Positions 33,754 to 46,274 are shown, counted from the first letter of the stretch. The stretch: 64,000 nt of DNA from Hormiphora californensis (GCA_020137815.1 CM035351.1:8755100-8819099); one strand, 5' to 3'. The notes: a model not told the origin generated them from the letters alone. Numbers and translations are program-made.

Positions 33754-34077
33754 CTTGTCACACTCACGTGTAGCTTGTAGCCGAAGTGCGTGCACTAGGC
33801 ACATGGTTTAGTATTACTTAGACGTTCGGCTGGTAAATATAGATCTTGTCACATGAGCGGTCATCATTATCATCGAGAGGGAGAGAAAGATTCTCTTTTG
33901 TAACTTCTCCATTTAGCACTTGTTATTCTTTTCCTATCTTTCTTTCTTTCCCTGTGTATCTCTTTCTTTAGTCGTGAGCTTTCTAGATAGATCCCTGACG
34001 AGGTGGGAGATCGTTTATCCAGTCCAAAATATCTAATAGCTTGTTGGAAACATGTTTCCGAGAGACATAGTCACATG

Positions 34078-34162
<85 letters not shown>

Positions 34163-34440
34163 TTCTCTCTCTCTCTCCCTCCCCTCTTTCTTTCCCCTCT
34201 CTCTCCCTATCTTTAAACCGAGCGATCGTGATGGCCGATTAGCTTGACGTGGGTCTTGTTAACTCTCCTCCCTCCTCTAATAGACGATGATGGATCACGT
34301 GATGATGGTGGATTCTGATTGGTCACACCCACCACCACCAGGGTATACCTACGCCGACCGGTCAGATCCGCACCACATTTCTCTTCTGAACCGTCTACCA
34401 TCAGCTAGTTGAATTGTGATATCAGCCCCCAGACATTACC
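32880..34440. other. intergenic with microsatellites and an old repeat
   Basis: 3' UTR of the centrin-like gene, then a second copy of the CCCGTTCG/GGGCGAATTTCGGGG dispersed repeat (33080-33165). (CT)n tracts lie at about 33656-33750 and 34080-34200. No exon recognised. The last 100 bp should hold the promoter and leader of the secreted-peptide gene. Confidence 0.5.
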
Positions 34441-34906
34441 ATGAAGCTGTTTGTCATCCTCGTCCTTGGACTTGCCTTTTGTGCAACTACCAGCGAAGCC
34501 GCTAGCATGTGAGTGCAACCCCTTACCCACCCCCCCCCCCCCCGGGCCAGGGGTCCCCCCTCCTATATTGGTTGTTGTGTGCTTAAATATTGGTGACGCG
34601 GTCACCCCTCCACAAGGGCCGCGCGAAGCGCGGCAACGAAGCTCGCGAAGCGAGCTGAGTAACATAATAGGGGATGTCATCACCAAGCTTAAATATGGGG
34701 CTAAAGTGTTCCTAAAACCCCATTATTTCTGGAGATCAGTTGTATAATGAAGAGTTTTTACTTTTACAATAAACCCCCTTCTTTTCAGCGAGTTCGTGGA
34801 CACCGAGCTGAGTGAAGGTCTTGCAATGGATGAAGCCGAGGCGGTGGCTGCAGAGGACTTTGCCTACCGAAAGGAGGAGGAGTCAGCGTTTCTGTTTGCT
34901 GACTAA
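34441..34906 (+). CDS. small acidic secreted peptide or precursor (2 exons)
   Basis: Exons 34441-34508 and 34789-34906 join in phase (AGC AT|C GAG). Exon 1 encodes a textbook signal peptide, MKLFVILVLGLAFCATTSEA, cleaved probably after SEA. The mature part is about 41 residues, strongly acidic, free of Cys, with DEAEAVAAEDFAYRKEEE and the tail SAFLFAD. A single dibasic-like RK could be a processing site; otherwise it resembles a pro-region. The family is not recognised. The intron holds a C-run and a hairpin-forming GCGCGAAGCGCG word. It lies between the centrin-like gene and the terpene synthase. Both the signal peptide and the clean splice junction argue for a real gene that ORF finders would miss because of its size. 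Confidence 0.65.
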
Positions 34907-36857
34907 GAAACATCCCCCACACCCCTGATCCCCTGCCAGACTAATCCAATGTAAGTTGATTTGTGGTAGCATTATACTTAAAGTGTGTTGTTTTTAACGC
35001 TGTAAATCAATTGGTCGCCATGGTAACGCTGTGTAAATCAATTGGTTGTCAAGGCAACTCAATGGCAGTTTTCTCGATCCACACACACACTCACCACCAT
35101 CCGTGAAAAAAGGGGGGACTTTGGGGGTTGGAATGTGAGTAATATGAAACCTGGTGCTAACTGGGGAGATGTAACTCATTTAGGGAGATCACGTACTCAT
35201 TTTAACTCGATCCTTTCCATGTTACTATGCTTCAGCTGCACTTACCATATACACCATGTACTTTGGTTACGAAGTCACCCCTATTATTGCTAGCGCAGAG
35301 GGGGAATTTCATTACCAGGCATGTACTGTATGAACTAGTTGTATTAGAATTAGTTGTGTGTAGCCTTTTTCCCGGATGTTTACGTGCTATAATACCTACT
35401 ACCATGCTTTTAGTTTTCTGCTGAAGATTCTTTGTACCTATATATGTTTGATGTTTTACCAACATTCTATACCTTCAAACTTCTTCTACACATGTGTTAG
35501 CTCTACTACCAGTATTATATACCAGCAGCTGAGTAGTGTGTTTCCTCTATCACTTGTAGTGTTCCCTTTTCGGCTGGTGTTCCCCCTTGCAGCATTGCTC
35601 AGTCAGATGTGTAAATATGTTAATCCTGCTTCAATCACATGTGCTGCAGCAGCTGCTTCATCAACAGTATATATTAGCTCCATCTCCCTCCCTCTCAGGG
35701 ACTTCTAAGGAGGCACACCTGGAACAGTTTCCCGCCCCCCTCCCATGGACACCCACCTCCTGGCCTGAGCACATCTCACCACCTGCGCCACCTATAACAC
35801 TATCTGGACCTGAGTGTCCACGAGGCTGGCCCGTGATTGTGTGTGTGTGTGTGTAGCGGACACAATTTGTTTTTTAGTCGCTCTCTCTCTATTTTTATGT
35901 GCAGTTGCAAGTTAATATGCATTCCATAAATACCAAATATCGCGTTTTAAATCATTTTATAACATTTATTATTGCCCCTTGGGCCGGGTTGGAGGCATGA
36001 AACCTCGGGAATAATATAGCTACAACATATAGATACATGGTTAGGGAATAGAGAGGAATATCCATGTAGAGCTTCAGGGGACATCGTCAATGAGCATTAT
36101 AATGCTCTATTACTAAAGACATGATGTTATAGGGCACACGTGTGTCTTTACAGAGCACACGTGTGTATTATCAGAGCTGGATCAGCTCAAATTATGGTCT
36201 CACTTTTTGGCTGGGTGGTATATAGTTGCGTTGTGCCGTAGAGAAACTATCATTCTTGGAACTATGGTATGTCCGCGACTTCTTATACTTCTCGTTCTAG
36301 GCTAAAACTAGTGATCTAGAACTTCTTACTATAGATCGATTCAGCTTGTATTATACTTATGGATATATCTACCTGATCATGACCCAGATTGCCTAATATC
36401 CAATAACTATACGGGATAGTATTCCTATACTCCCCATATATAAGTTCAATTTAAAAAGCACATTTAGTAAACTGATTTGAAGGATTGTAATATAAATTGT
36501 ACAAAGTCAAATAATATTAGATTTTCTAATCACTCTCTTAAACGGGCCGTAATTTCCAATATGGATCACTTGTGGTAAAAATTTCAAAAAATCTGTAAGG
36601 TATGTCAAATGGTGGTCACCGTCACTTTCTCTCTGTATTTATCTCTCTCTCGCTCTATCTCTATCTCTCGCCCTCTTCCTTTCTCTCTTTCTTTATCCCT
36701 CTCTCTCACTCTTTCTCTCACTCTCGTTCCCTCGTTATGTCTCACTCTCTCTTTCTTTCTTTCTCTCTCTGTCTGTCTCTCTCTCTCTCTCTGTCTCTCT
36801 CTGCCTCGCTCTGCCTCTCTCTCTGTCTCCCTCTGTCTCTCTCTGTCTCTCTCTCCT

Positions 36858-36914
<57 letters not shown>

Positions 36915-37029
36915 AGCTCTCTCTCTTTCTACCTCTCTCTCTATAAATCATGCCACGTGCACTGCAAAAAGTTCTCACTGAAATCCTGCTTCAATCATTG
37001 CGACACCCGGTATAAGCAGGGGACTCGCA

Positions 37030-37103
<74 letters not shown>

Positions 37104-37292
37104 TACACAGACCTAGCTGTCCGTATCAGGGGTGCCGATATGAGAACTCATTTTCCATGCATCGCACACCCCCGAACTGCAATCATGATACTGTCCGTTA
37201 TCTGACTGGTCATCGTACAATAGCTGGTCCGTGATGGATCTCTTTTCTGAATGTTCTCTCTCCTAGTTCTCTACACTTGTTCGGCATGGTAT
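34907..37292. other. long intergenic stretch, no gene seen
   Basis: Contains an X-box-like GTCGCCATGGTAAC (35014-35027), a short GTGTGT tract (35839-35854), two GCACACGTGTGT words near 36133 and 36163, and large CT-rich tracts (36630-36930 and 37033-37100). Frames over the CT tracts are artefacts. The last part is the 3' flank of the terpene synthase. Confidence 0.45.
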
Positions 37293-37615
37293 TCACGGTG
37301 CCAGACTCCCATCAATAGTGGAGGGAGCGTTCCTCAGGAAGAGAAAGGGAGAGGTAGGGGTGCTGTACCTTCCACACTGCTTCACCCACTCTATGTGTCC
37401 AGCGAACCATCGTCTGTGTGACTGGAGAATGGATTGGGCAACTGCATCTTCCGGGTCGATCATTGCACTGAGCTTGTTGTGGGTCCTTACTATCTCATTC
37501 GCCCTGTAGAGAAGGGTGGGATTAGTCGCGAATTCATATAAACGTTATGCCGAATTGATCATCCCATAGACGGGGTGAAGTAAGGGAAAAAAGATACGGA
37601 GCGGTATGGAGACAT

Positions 37616-37674
<59 letters not shown>

Positions 37675-40177
37675 GGGCTATGCGCTATATGCTTGCGCAA
37701 GTCCACCCCCATCCAGGATAAAGAAGATCACTATACCCGGCCCAGCTGTAGACGAAGGCACGTCAAGATCTTTAGTGTGATCGCACGGGGTGTCACAAAC
37801 CTATTGACTGTTTGTATCACAGAATCGTTGAATGAGAGACTCTGATCGTGATGAGACACCCCACAGACATAGTTGAACTTGTCCATCTCTATATTCACCT
37901 GATGGGGGGAATGCAGTGTGGTTAGAATGTGTGGTTTCCTTGGTAACCATACTGTGACAAGAACACAACAATAGATCCTTCCGGCTCTATTGTCCGAAAG
38001 AATAATATATCATTAGATCACGTAAGCACAGAACGATTCATGTGACGGGAAAGAATCTTTTTGAATTGACAAGGCTACTAAGTAAATCTGTTACATGCCG
38101 AAAGGCTTTCAGTGGGAATCGGCTGTGTTTAAAGTTCGGTAAGGCGTCTGTTAATCATGCCGAAAAAGTAAAGTAGCTTTGATAGCTGCGCTTGAATCTG
38201 TCACAACCCCTCCCTTAGTCAGTGGGATGGATCCCTCCCACTGACTAAGGATCTGCACGAACCTGTTTTTCGTATGAGAAGATGTCATTTAGAATAGCCG
38301 CGTGGAGGGCTGTCTGGTATAGGCACTGCGACAAAATGTCATTATCTCGACTCTGACCATATGCCAATCCTCCTGAAATACATTTGTCATGATAAATTTG
38401 AGATCACGGAACTTCCGGTCTCTTAAACGCAGTCTCGCCTTCCCATTCACTAGGGTTTATTGTAGCGAAATTCTACTTGGTCGACATTCGACCGGTCATA
38501 ATTATGCATCCCATGGCCACTCCCTTGGTTACCTGCAAGATGAACACACATAGCGCCAGCAGAATCATTTGTCCTCAGCTTCTCGAAGTCGTTCATGCTC
38601 AAAGGAAATGGTTTTCCTTGTTTCATGATGTTGATGTAGGGTGCACAAAGGGTCGCTCCGTGCTTCAGATGGTCCCTTAGATGTCCGATGAACTCCTTGT
38701 AAAACATTCTACTAAAGTGGATCAGAGATTCCGCTCTGAGAAAACGGGCCAGTTTCACCTGAACAAAATGTGACATTCAGAAAGGGAGAGAGTGACATTC
38801 AGAAAGGGAGAGAGTTACTCAGAATCGATAGATGGATTTTTATTCAGATCTAGGGAGGGACTGGGGAAAGGAGGATTGAAACAAAGAATTTAGCTATTTT
38901 ATATCCGCCCACAGTTGCTATAATAAATGAGATGGGTGGATGACAATTCATCAGTATGTGTGCGGTGTGAGGAGCTAGGCGCAGGTCGTTAGTATTTATA
39001 CTGTATTCTTGGTCCCCGCCCACGCACATTCCTCCTAACCCCTCAACCAACCACCATGTATGGGCAATGGGCATTGGGCAAATTGCAATGCCCATAATTG
39101 AACATGTTCTTCACCCTGTACCATACTTCATAAAGCACCCCCCTCATCCATATTTGGGCATGTCACCCATAAAGCTTCCGCCACTTCCACCATATTTAGG
39201 AATATTTCACCAAGCAGCCTCTAATTCCTCCCCCTCCCTCAAGTCTCAACTTACCACAGGGCTTGACACCTCAAAGTGGAGCAAGTCTGGCATATCCACG
39301 GCCTCCTCATCCACCAGGTTGAGGATGTCCTCATTGGTCCTTGCCACTTCATCCTCCCATCCTTGGAACTGCTCCTCGCTGTGGATCTCAGGGTCGTAGT
39401 CAGTGAGAAACTTGTCCCGGATATCGTCTATAGTGTAGACCAATGACATCCATGTGATGTAGCAACGGAGTTGGTCAAAGTTGAGCTGGGGTCCGGTCAG
39501 GCTTGCCAGGGTTGTGATCTGAATAGAGAAGGTGTTAGCTGATATCTTGTCGGTTGGAAGTTGAGTTAGAACAAATTCATAAGGCAGTCTTTTCAATTCT
39601 TTCTTCCATACAACTCGATAAACTGCAGCTTATATTGCATACTCACATTTAGACTGGTCCAGAAGTGCCGTTTTCGGTCCCCTCGCTCACCAGGACCGAT
39701 AAGGCCGACAAACTGGAGTGTCTCCAGGAACCTTTCCAGAAGGCGGGGTGTGTTGTGCACGTTCTGTCCCGCAGAAACGCTCTCAGGGGAGAGGGGCAAC
39801 TCGAAGTCAGTCTCCTGCAGACTTGACACTAGGTCCGTGGTGCGGTCGATCTCTACAAAAAACAGAGAATATACAGTGGTTAGATATTATAGAAAGATCT
39901 TTTGGGTCAATATTTTGACATATGTGTGCAGTGTGCAGTGTGTGGTCGTGTGGCTGGTAGTCAAGGTGTTAGCCATTTAGATTTAGAACCACTAGAGAAG
40001 GTCAACAGTGTGCCTATACAGTGCAAACTTGAGGCAGACAGAAAACCACAAAGTCGATTCAAAACTATTGGTATACAGCACGGTTCAAAGTGACGAAAGA
40101 TTGATTGAATGGCTACTGCTACTACTGCATTAATCTAAGCAAATCATTCGGCTATGCTATCACTATTCCCTATCCTT

Positions 40178-40208
<31 letters not shown>

Positions 40209-40619
40209 TCCCCCAAAGTGATAGCCCTCATTTCTAGAAACCTCAGCTATGTGAGAGAGAGTTATGGAAAGTGCTTCAATTTGAGGTCAGGCCACTCTCC
40301 TCGAAGTTGTGGGTGGGCAGGAGTAACGACACGACGCAGTGAGAGACCCACATGTAGAAAGGACCCTGGTACGGGGAAAATTTACGGAGAGGGTGATTGA
40401 AGAATATAATATGCTGATCTATACGCCCAGGCTGTGTCGCGACCAAACATCAGTACTAGGTGGAAATGGCTGCCTTTTTGAAGTATGGAACTGTTTGAGA
40501 TGTTAAAGGTTATTACCAGGGGTGGTGCATAAAGACTGACTCCGGGTCATTTTCCGTTTCCTGGTGGTGTTGGTGGGTTCGTTGATACTCGTCATGATGC
40601 TTGGAACTGGAACTGGCAT
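37293..40619 (-). CDS. class I terpene synthase (terpene cyclase), 7 exons
   Basis: Expected to ionise a prenyl diphosphate and cyclise it to a terpene in the cytosol; product unknown. Exons (minus): 40517-40619, 39647-39852, 39255-39518, 38533-38758, 38263-38372, 37801-37898, 37293-37503; all joins are GT-AG and in phase, giving about 405 residues. Motifs in order: the metal-binding aspartate box VYTIDDIRDKF (about residues 134-138); FEKLRTNDSAG, whose Arg, about 42 residues before the second metal site, fits the diphosphate sensor; the NSE triad region ILNDIFSYEKQ (about 295-303); and WFAGHIEWVKQCGRY with the conserved C-terminal Arg-Tyr. The NSE consensus ends in Glu; here that place is Gln. 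Upstream of the aspartate box are HFWTSLN and TITW-like helices usual for the alpha domain; no beta/gamma domain is present. Start is the first Met after an in-frame stop; MTSINEPTN downstream is an alternative. A (GA)n tract lies in the last intron (about 37618-37665). Confidence 0.87.
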
Positions 40620-41279
40620 AACGATGGAGTTGATGATAGCAGTCGATTAACACAGTTGTAGAAGGGATTGTAGAACTGAAATTCACAAGCTGAACTGATT
40701 GGACACGATACAAGAAAAGTTGTGAGACTAACTCGTCCGCTTCGTTTAAGTAGGGTCACTGGATTTGTCTCTCTCTCTCTCTCTGCCGACACTCCCCGCT
40801 CTTCCGCCTATTCTATTGCGTCACGTTACCTGCCGTACCCGGGTATAATTGATATTCAATTGCAGACAGTTGTTGGTGATCCGATATAGACAGTGCCAGA
40901 TGGATGGAGATCTATTCTGAGAAATCCCTCTCTCTCTTAGTACTGCTGCAGATGATCGTCTTTAGTCGCAATGACGTTATATGAGGGGCGGCATACAGAT
41001 CACTCCGACTCAGCTATAGGATAACGCGAGGGAGATCAGACAACACAGGAGCTATGGATACTGCGACCATGAATTGCGTTTTGACCACACGATCAGTTCT
41101 TCTTCGTGATTTCATTCTACCACGCAACTTCCCACATGTGATCTATCTATTTGATGGTGATTAACTTGCCAAGCCCTGCTAAAGAACACATACCATCGGT
41201 ATTTTCACAATCTCACCAAAGTGAATCGGCAGATCATTAGCCTTGGAATTATATAGCTCTCAATCCCTTCTCTCTTTCC

Positions 41280-41348
<69 letters not shown>

Positions 41349-41991
41349 CCTCCCTCTCCTTATTTTTCAGTTTCTTCTTGTGAGAACTGTGCCGTGAGCC
41401 ACGCCTCCTAGCTTCTTAGTTCCTTCCCTCTTTTAGTATATAAGTCATACCAGAACCTGAGTTTACTTTCTCCTACCTCTAACTCTCTCTCTCTCCATCT
41501 CTCTCCCTCCCACGATTCTCCTCTACTCAGGGGGTTTAGCCGTTACGGATAATCTGATCTCTCTTCCTCTCTATCTCCCTCTCTATCTGTCTCTTCTATG
41601 ATCACTATAGCAGCAGCAGAGACCGAGGCTAAAGACCTCAGAAACAAGTAAGAGAATGAAAGAAAGAGCTTGAGAGATTCAGGTTGGGAAGCCGTACTAG
41701 GTTTAACGGAGTATCTGAGGATGGATCCATACCCCAACTATCACGACAATCGTCGGCAAATGAAAGAGACAGTGAGGCAGAGACAGTGAGGCAGAGACAC
41801 GAAGTGAGGGAGAGACACGAAGTGAGGGAAAGAGAGAGAGACAGGTAATGTCATGGACTAGAAGTAGAAATTCCACTGGAATGAGAAAAGGAGGCACAGA
41901 GATTTGGAGAGAGTTCTGCTGGGGATCCGAAGGCCTCGCCCACGTCAAAAAATGTGCATATGTGCACCACTAAGGATCGGGAGAGTGCAAA

Positions 41992-42034
<43 letters not shown>

Positions 42035-42053
42035 TGTGTGTGTGTCAGCATAC

Positions 42054-42135
42054 CTAAACCAGTAGATGAGTCGCCATATGGTGACGAGTGAAGCTGTGAA
42101 GGTCCAGCTCCGCTTCCATCGTCTCCTCCCAACAT
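42054..42135 (-). CDS. possible first coding exon of an unidentified gene
   Basis: ATG followed by 27 codons (LGGDDGSGAGPSQLHSSPYG and on) to a good donor (G|gtatgc). Gly/Ser-rich composition is natural for an N-terminus. A CCAAT-bearing region lies just upstream. No following exon was found within the next 1.5 kb, so it could be a leader exon of the terpene synthase or chance. Confidence 0.2.
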
Positions 42136-42159
42136 AGTGAGAGTCCGGCTCTCAATCAC

Positions 42160-42260
42160 AAGTAAACAACCAATCAGAACTCGTTATTTAGGGCACGTGA
42201 CTTGTTATCAGCCAATCAGGGTCCAGTATAATGAGAGTCCGGCTCTCGATCACAAGTGTC
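42160..42260 (-). promoter_or_regulatory. promoter-like block with two CCAAT elements and a CACGTG box
   Basis: CCAATCAG occurs twice (near 42170 and 42214) around GGGCACGTGACTTG. The segment GAGAGTCCGGCTCTC plus ATCACAAGT is present twice (about 42139-42164 and 42233-42259), each with an inner inverted repeat. It looks like a regulatory region for the minus-strand exon at 42135. Confidence 0.35.
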
Positions 42261-44082
42261 CCACCAGGAGACACACACAAAGTAAAAACACAATGCCACA
42301 GTGGGGTTGAAAAGTGTGTAGTTTTTGGCACACAGTCATATACTGATGTGTGGTTGTGATCTCAACTGCTGTAACCGCCATCAACCAAGGGCATGTTGTT
42401 CAGCGTCACGAGATATTGACGATTTACGTGACAATTGGAAAAGTTACTCCTCCCCGTGGGCTGCCCTTCTGTCCCAGGGCCAGGGAGTTGATAATTTTAG
42501 AAACTGCTGCAGTGCAATCTGCCAGTTATTCGGTGACGTGTCTTCTAACCGCACATTGCAACCATGTTCTCTCTCTCTCCTTCTTTCTATTTCTCTCTTG
42601 TTCTACCATTGTCCGTTTTTTCTCATTGTTCTCTCCATTTCGACAAACCAGGTTATTTGGTTGTGTGTGTGTGTCCTAGGTCATTCTAAAATACCAGACA
42701 ATGACCCAATTTGGAACCTCCTTCTGTCGGCCCCAAAAAGAAAACAAAAGTGTCATACCACCGCAACACTGTGAGTCACAGTCTGTGACATGCAGTCGAT
42801 GCCTGGTAGTGATCATCTAGCAACTTTATTTCTACTTTAGAGTTTTGGTATCCATGGTGAATTAGTGACGTCACGATTTGACACTTCATAATCTCATGTG
42901 ATGTCTTCAGTCAGGCACGCGATATTACTGTTTCATCTAACTCATGTGTCAGGTGATCCCCCTCTGAGCTATTTCGCCAGGAAGCTGTAGGGAGTTCGTC
43001 CAGTATAGGCGTATCTCAGGGCGTGAAGAATTATATGTTCGCCTGGTTAAACACGCAGGAAGTAACTCCCTAGAATTCTATCATTCTCCCTTTCATCGAG
43101 ACATTCTCCCACCCTCCCAATTATGATCAATGCTATAGCACCCAAGCCCCTAATTAACACTCGGCTCTTGGAATCAACGGAGGGAGACTGTCGAGAGAGG
43201 GAGAGTGAGAGAGTGAGTGAGTGAGAGTTATGGAGAGAGGAAGAGAGAATTGGGAGAGAAAGAGAGAAAGAAAGTTATTGAGAGAGAGAGAGGGAGAGAG
43301 AAAGAGATAGAGAGACGTTCGAATGAAGAGGGGGATAGTCTGAGAGGAAAGTTGCCTTGTAAATTGGCTCTCCTCTCCTTGCTTCCTTATGTCGAATGTT
43401 CGAATAAAGAGCTAGGATTAATTGGAGCGAGCAATAGCCCAAATCAGGGAGTTTTCAAAACCAATCATTTCGAATGAATTCGTTAAAGGAAAATAAAAAC
43501 AAGTACGGACTACGGAGAAATACTAATAATAATAATAATACACGTACTTATATTCCGCCCATACCGTCCAGGGGTAGCAGATCAAAATATAACTACACTG
43601 ACTACTACCACTGACGGCAATTAGAGCGGGATACACAGTTAGAAAAAAAAACACTCTATTAGAAGACCAACTTGGAATAAACTGAATTAAAACGGCTCAC
43701 ATAATGCGGAGAAAAAAAACTGATGACAATCACTGACTTAAATGGATGAAAGTTCCAAAATAATCCTATATAAATCAATTTCACACTGCTTCACACAATA
43801 TCCACTCGTGCTTCAAACCCTCAGAAAAAAATGCTGATGTGTTAAAGAAAGTGCAAAGAATTTCAATCGTTATAGGTCATCAGAAGAACAGCAATAAATT
43901 GCGGCATCGAAACACGAACATAACAAGCTTAGGATTTGAATGATCGCCAGCAAATAAAATTCAAAATCAAACCCATGACATGCACTTAGCGAAGCTTCGA
44001 AATCCAACAATATTTTATAGAGTCTCAGACTCGAAGACATTCAGAGCTAGTTGACTCAATTAGATAATCATACTTCGTAGGT

Positions 44083-44495
44083 CTACCAGGTTCTTGATGG
44101 TACAACATCACTTGACAAAGGGTCGAGCTCATCAATACTAAAGGGATTTCCTAATTCTTGAGCTAGTAGGGAAATAGTTTCCAGGAACTTCGGGGCTGCC
44201 GGCCATAATTCATACGAGAATAATACTTTTAATTTCAATAGCCTGAAGCACAACCTACTTATGCATGAACGCTGGTTGAACGCTGGTTGGCCATTGCTTG
44301 AGGCACCGCCGGGATGGGCTTCTTTGTGAAGCCTCCTGATCTGAATTTCAGAAATCGTAATCAGAAAACATGTTGGTGCGGAAAGAATCTGAACAAAAAA
44401 CAATATATCATAAGCCGATACTGGGTGCCGCTGCCCCGCCGAACCTGTCTGACCAACTGGTCTTCCCATTGATCGGAGGTGGTGCTTCTAGACAT
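44083..44495 (-). CDS. hypothetical two-exon gene, unknown
   Basis: Exon 44445-44495 (MSRSTTSDQWEDQLVRQ) joins in phase to 44083-44340, which begins IRRLHKEAHPGGASSNGQP and ends DVVPSRTW. About 103 residues. The junction at a CAG|gt donor and a TTCAG acceptor is good, and the joined start looks like a helical, basic N-terminus. I do not recognise a family. The second exon could itself contain a further intron. Low certainty. Confidence 0.3.
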
Positions 44496-44619
44496 CTAAA
44501 GTGGCAAGGGGGACATGGTCTTCTCGCACCGACAACATTGCGGGAGAAGAGAGTTCCGTGTGGGCACAAGTACAGACACTATCAGATAAGAAGAATAACG
44601 TCAGCTACCGATTAGAGTT

Positions 44620-45353
44620 TATGTTTAAAACCAACCCAGTTTCAAGTCTGAAATTTTATCTTTGAAAGCCGGAAGCCTAAGTCACATCACGATAACAGGT
44701 CTAGATTGGAAGCATGCAGGCAGATGAAGCATCAAAAATAAATTTTTTTAAATGGTGATTTGCTAATTGATTTTAACTAATTGATTATTTTACTTACTCA
44801 TTATCGCAGCTGATGGTCGTTCTTGTAGGTTGCTTGTTAACGCCAATAGAAACAAAACTTAGACACGGTATATAGTTGGGCAACATAGTTGTTGCATGAT
44901 ACCTGGGGTAAGCGTTGCCCCTATTGGCTCCCATCCTCGACCAATGGGATCGCTCCGAATTTTCTCCACAGGACTATACGGTTTCAGAGCGCTGAGAGGA
45001 AATCTAATTTTACCAGTGGCTGATCAACCCCTCCCCTCTTTACTCTCTCTTTCTCTCTCTCTCGTTAAACGTGTTTAGACTCACTGCCGGTCTCCGATCA
45101 TCTGAGGGGTATAATAGTGACACACGGGATAGCTCTCAGATAGTTTACGGCCAATGTCGCTACAACAAACACACTCTCTCCGAGCCAAGTCATTGACCAA
45201 TCGTGGGGACAGTTCCATGGCTTCCATCAGCGATCTCAGAGATCCACCTTCTAGATGGGAGAGAGAGAGAGATGGGACGCTATGAAGGCACCCAGAATAC
45301 GCAGCATTTCCGGGCTGGTTTTAGACAGAGAGAAAGGGAGAGAGAGAGAGAGG

Positions 45354-45437
<84 letters not shown>

Positions 45438-46100
45438 GTGCGAGTGATGATTGACCAGGTTTTAGAGAGAGAGAATGAAGCGAGAGAAAAAGGTCAGTCG
45501 ACTGTGTGCTTGATTTACCGCCAAATTACTCCATAAATTCAGGGAATGTATGCTAAATGCACCTCCTGAGTTGCCCACGTACTAATCCAGTACTACAGTT
45601 AATACTGTACTATGGGAGTCAAGCCAATACCGTATAGGTATCACTACCAGGTATACATTTGGTTACAATTTAAGCGAAATGGAAATTTGTGCCGTAGTAG
45701 TGAAATTTTGTTATCGGTCCGGGCTCGTATTTAAAACAGAGGTAACCTTGCTACCAAAACTTGGGAGTGGGACGCAAATCCTAAAATTCTTTCCCAGAAG
45801 TTCGATTACAGCTGGTCACCGGTTCCGGTTGTTATTACTCAACAAGATTCCGTACTAATACTCAGAGCCAAATAATGTCGAAGTCATTGCTTGTCAGATT
45901 ACGCGACCCTTCGGCCCGGTGCGAAGCGAGGGTTACGGAAGTAACAAGTCATTGCAGATGCTCATTGCTCAACCTTTTTCCCTTTCCTTCACGGTTCACC
46001 CTTGGTCCCTTCATCATCAGTCTGTAACATAAATGTGGCATGAGGAGTCCTCGCATATCATTGAGGAGGCCGTAATCATCAGTCTCTCTCAAGAGCTTGG
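44620..46100. other. intergenic with a long (GA)n tract
   Basis: GA microsatellite at about 45330-45432. No exon seen. Near 45900 there is a GCCCGGTGCGAAGCGAGG word similar to the GCGAAGCG words in the secreted-peptide intron. Confidence 0.5.
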
Positions 46101-46117
46101 TGGACTAGACGACATAC

Positions 46118-46196
46118 ACTAGACCAGAATCGAAACCCGAGACCTAGTCACTAGTGCGTGAGAGGCGAGTGTACTAGCCACTACACCACCCTGTCG
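46118..46196 (-). mobile_element. tRNA-derived SINE head
   Basis: Read on the minus strand: GGTGGTGTAGTGGCTAGTAC (A-box region), CCTCTCAC (matching the CTCTCAC anticodon loop of tRNA-Glu), then GGTCTCGGGTTTCGATTCTGG with a B box GGTTTCGATTC. The insertion in the arm between loop and B box and the imperfect acceptor stem argue for a SINE rather than a working tRNA. The downstream tail of the element is not delimited. Confidence 0.65.
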
Positions 46197-46274
46197 ATTA
46201 ATGTACTCTGATAGTATGGTATCCAGAGAATGATCATTGATCTTCTTGGCCTCATATTTTAGTACGGTGTAATC

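Larger units (their letters stand above)
40620..44082. other. intergenic, microsatellite-rich, one possible first exon
   Basis: Upstream of the terpene synthase. CT/GA tracts at 40771-40784, 41280-41345, 41820-41845, 42000-42030 and 43200-43310; an AAT run near 43525. Apart from the weak exon at 42054-42135, no gene is supported. Confidence 0.45.

Noticed and set aside
37111-37199. Separate last exon of the terpene synthase
   Set aside because: It would need a donor that breaks the conserved Arg-Tyr; reading straight on gives CGRYSTP and a stop 50 codons or fewer later.
38450-38532. Extension of terpene synthase exon 4 to the stop at 38450
   Set aside because: A donor after LTT GCA G at 38533 gives the correct phase to the next exon and a natural join (VHLAGGLAYG); the extension is read as intron.
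37293-40619. Terpene synthase as bacterial contamination or recent transfer
   Set aside because: Six spliceosomal introns and animal genes on both sides make contamination unlikely; ancient transfer cannot be judged from this window.
46118-46196. A functional tRNA gene
   Set aside because: The A and B boxes fit, but the arm before the B box is enlarged and the acceptor stem does not pair well, so it was called a SINE head.
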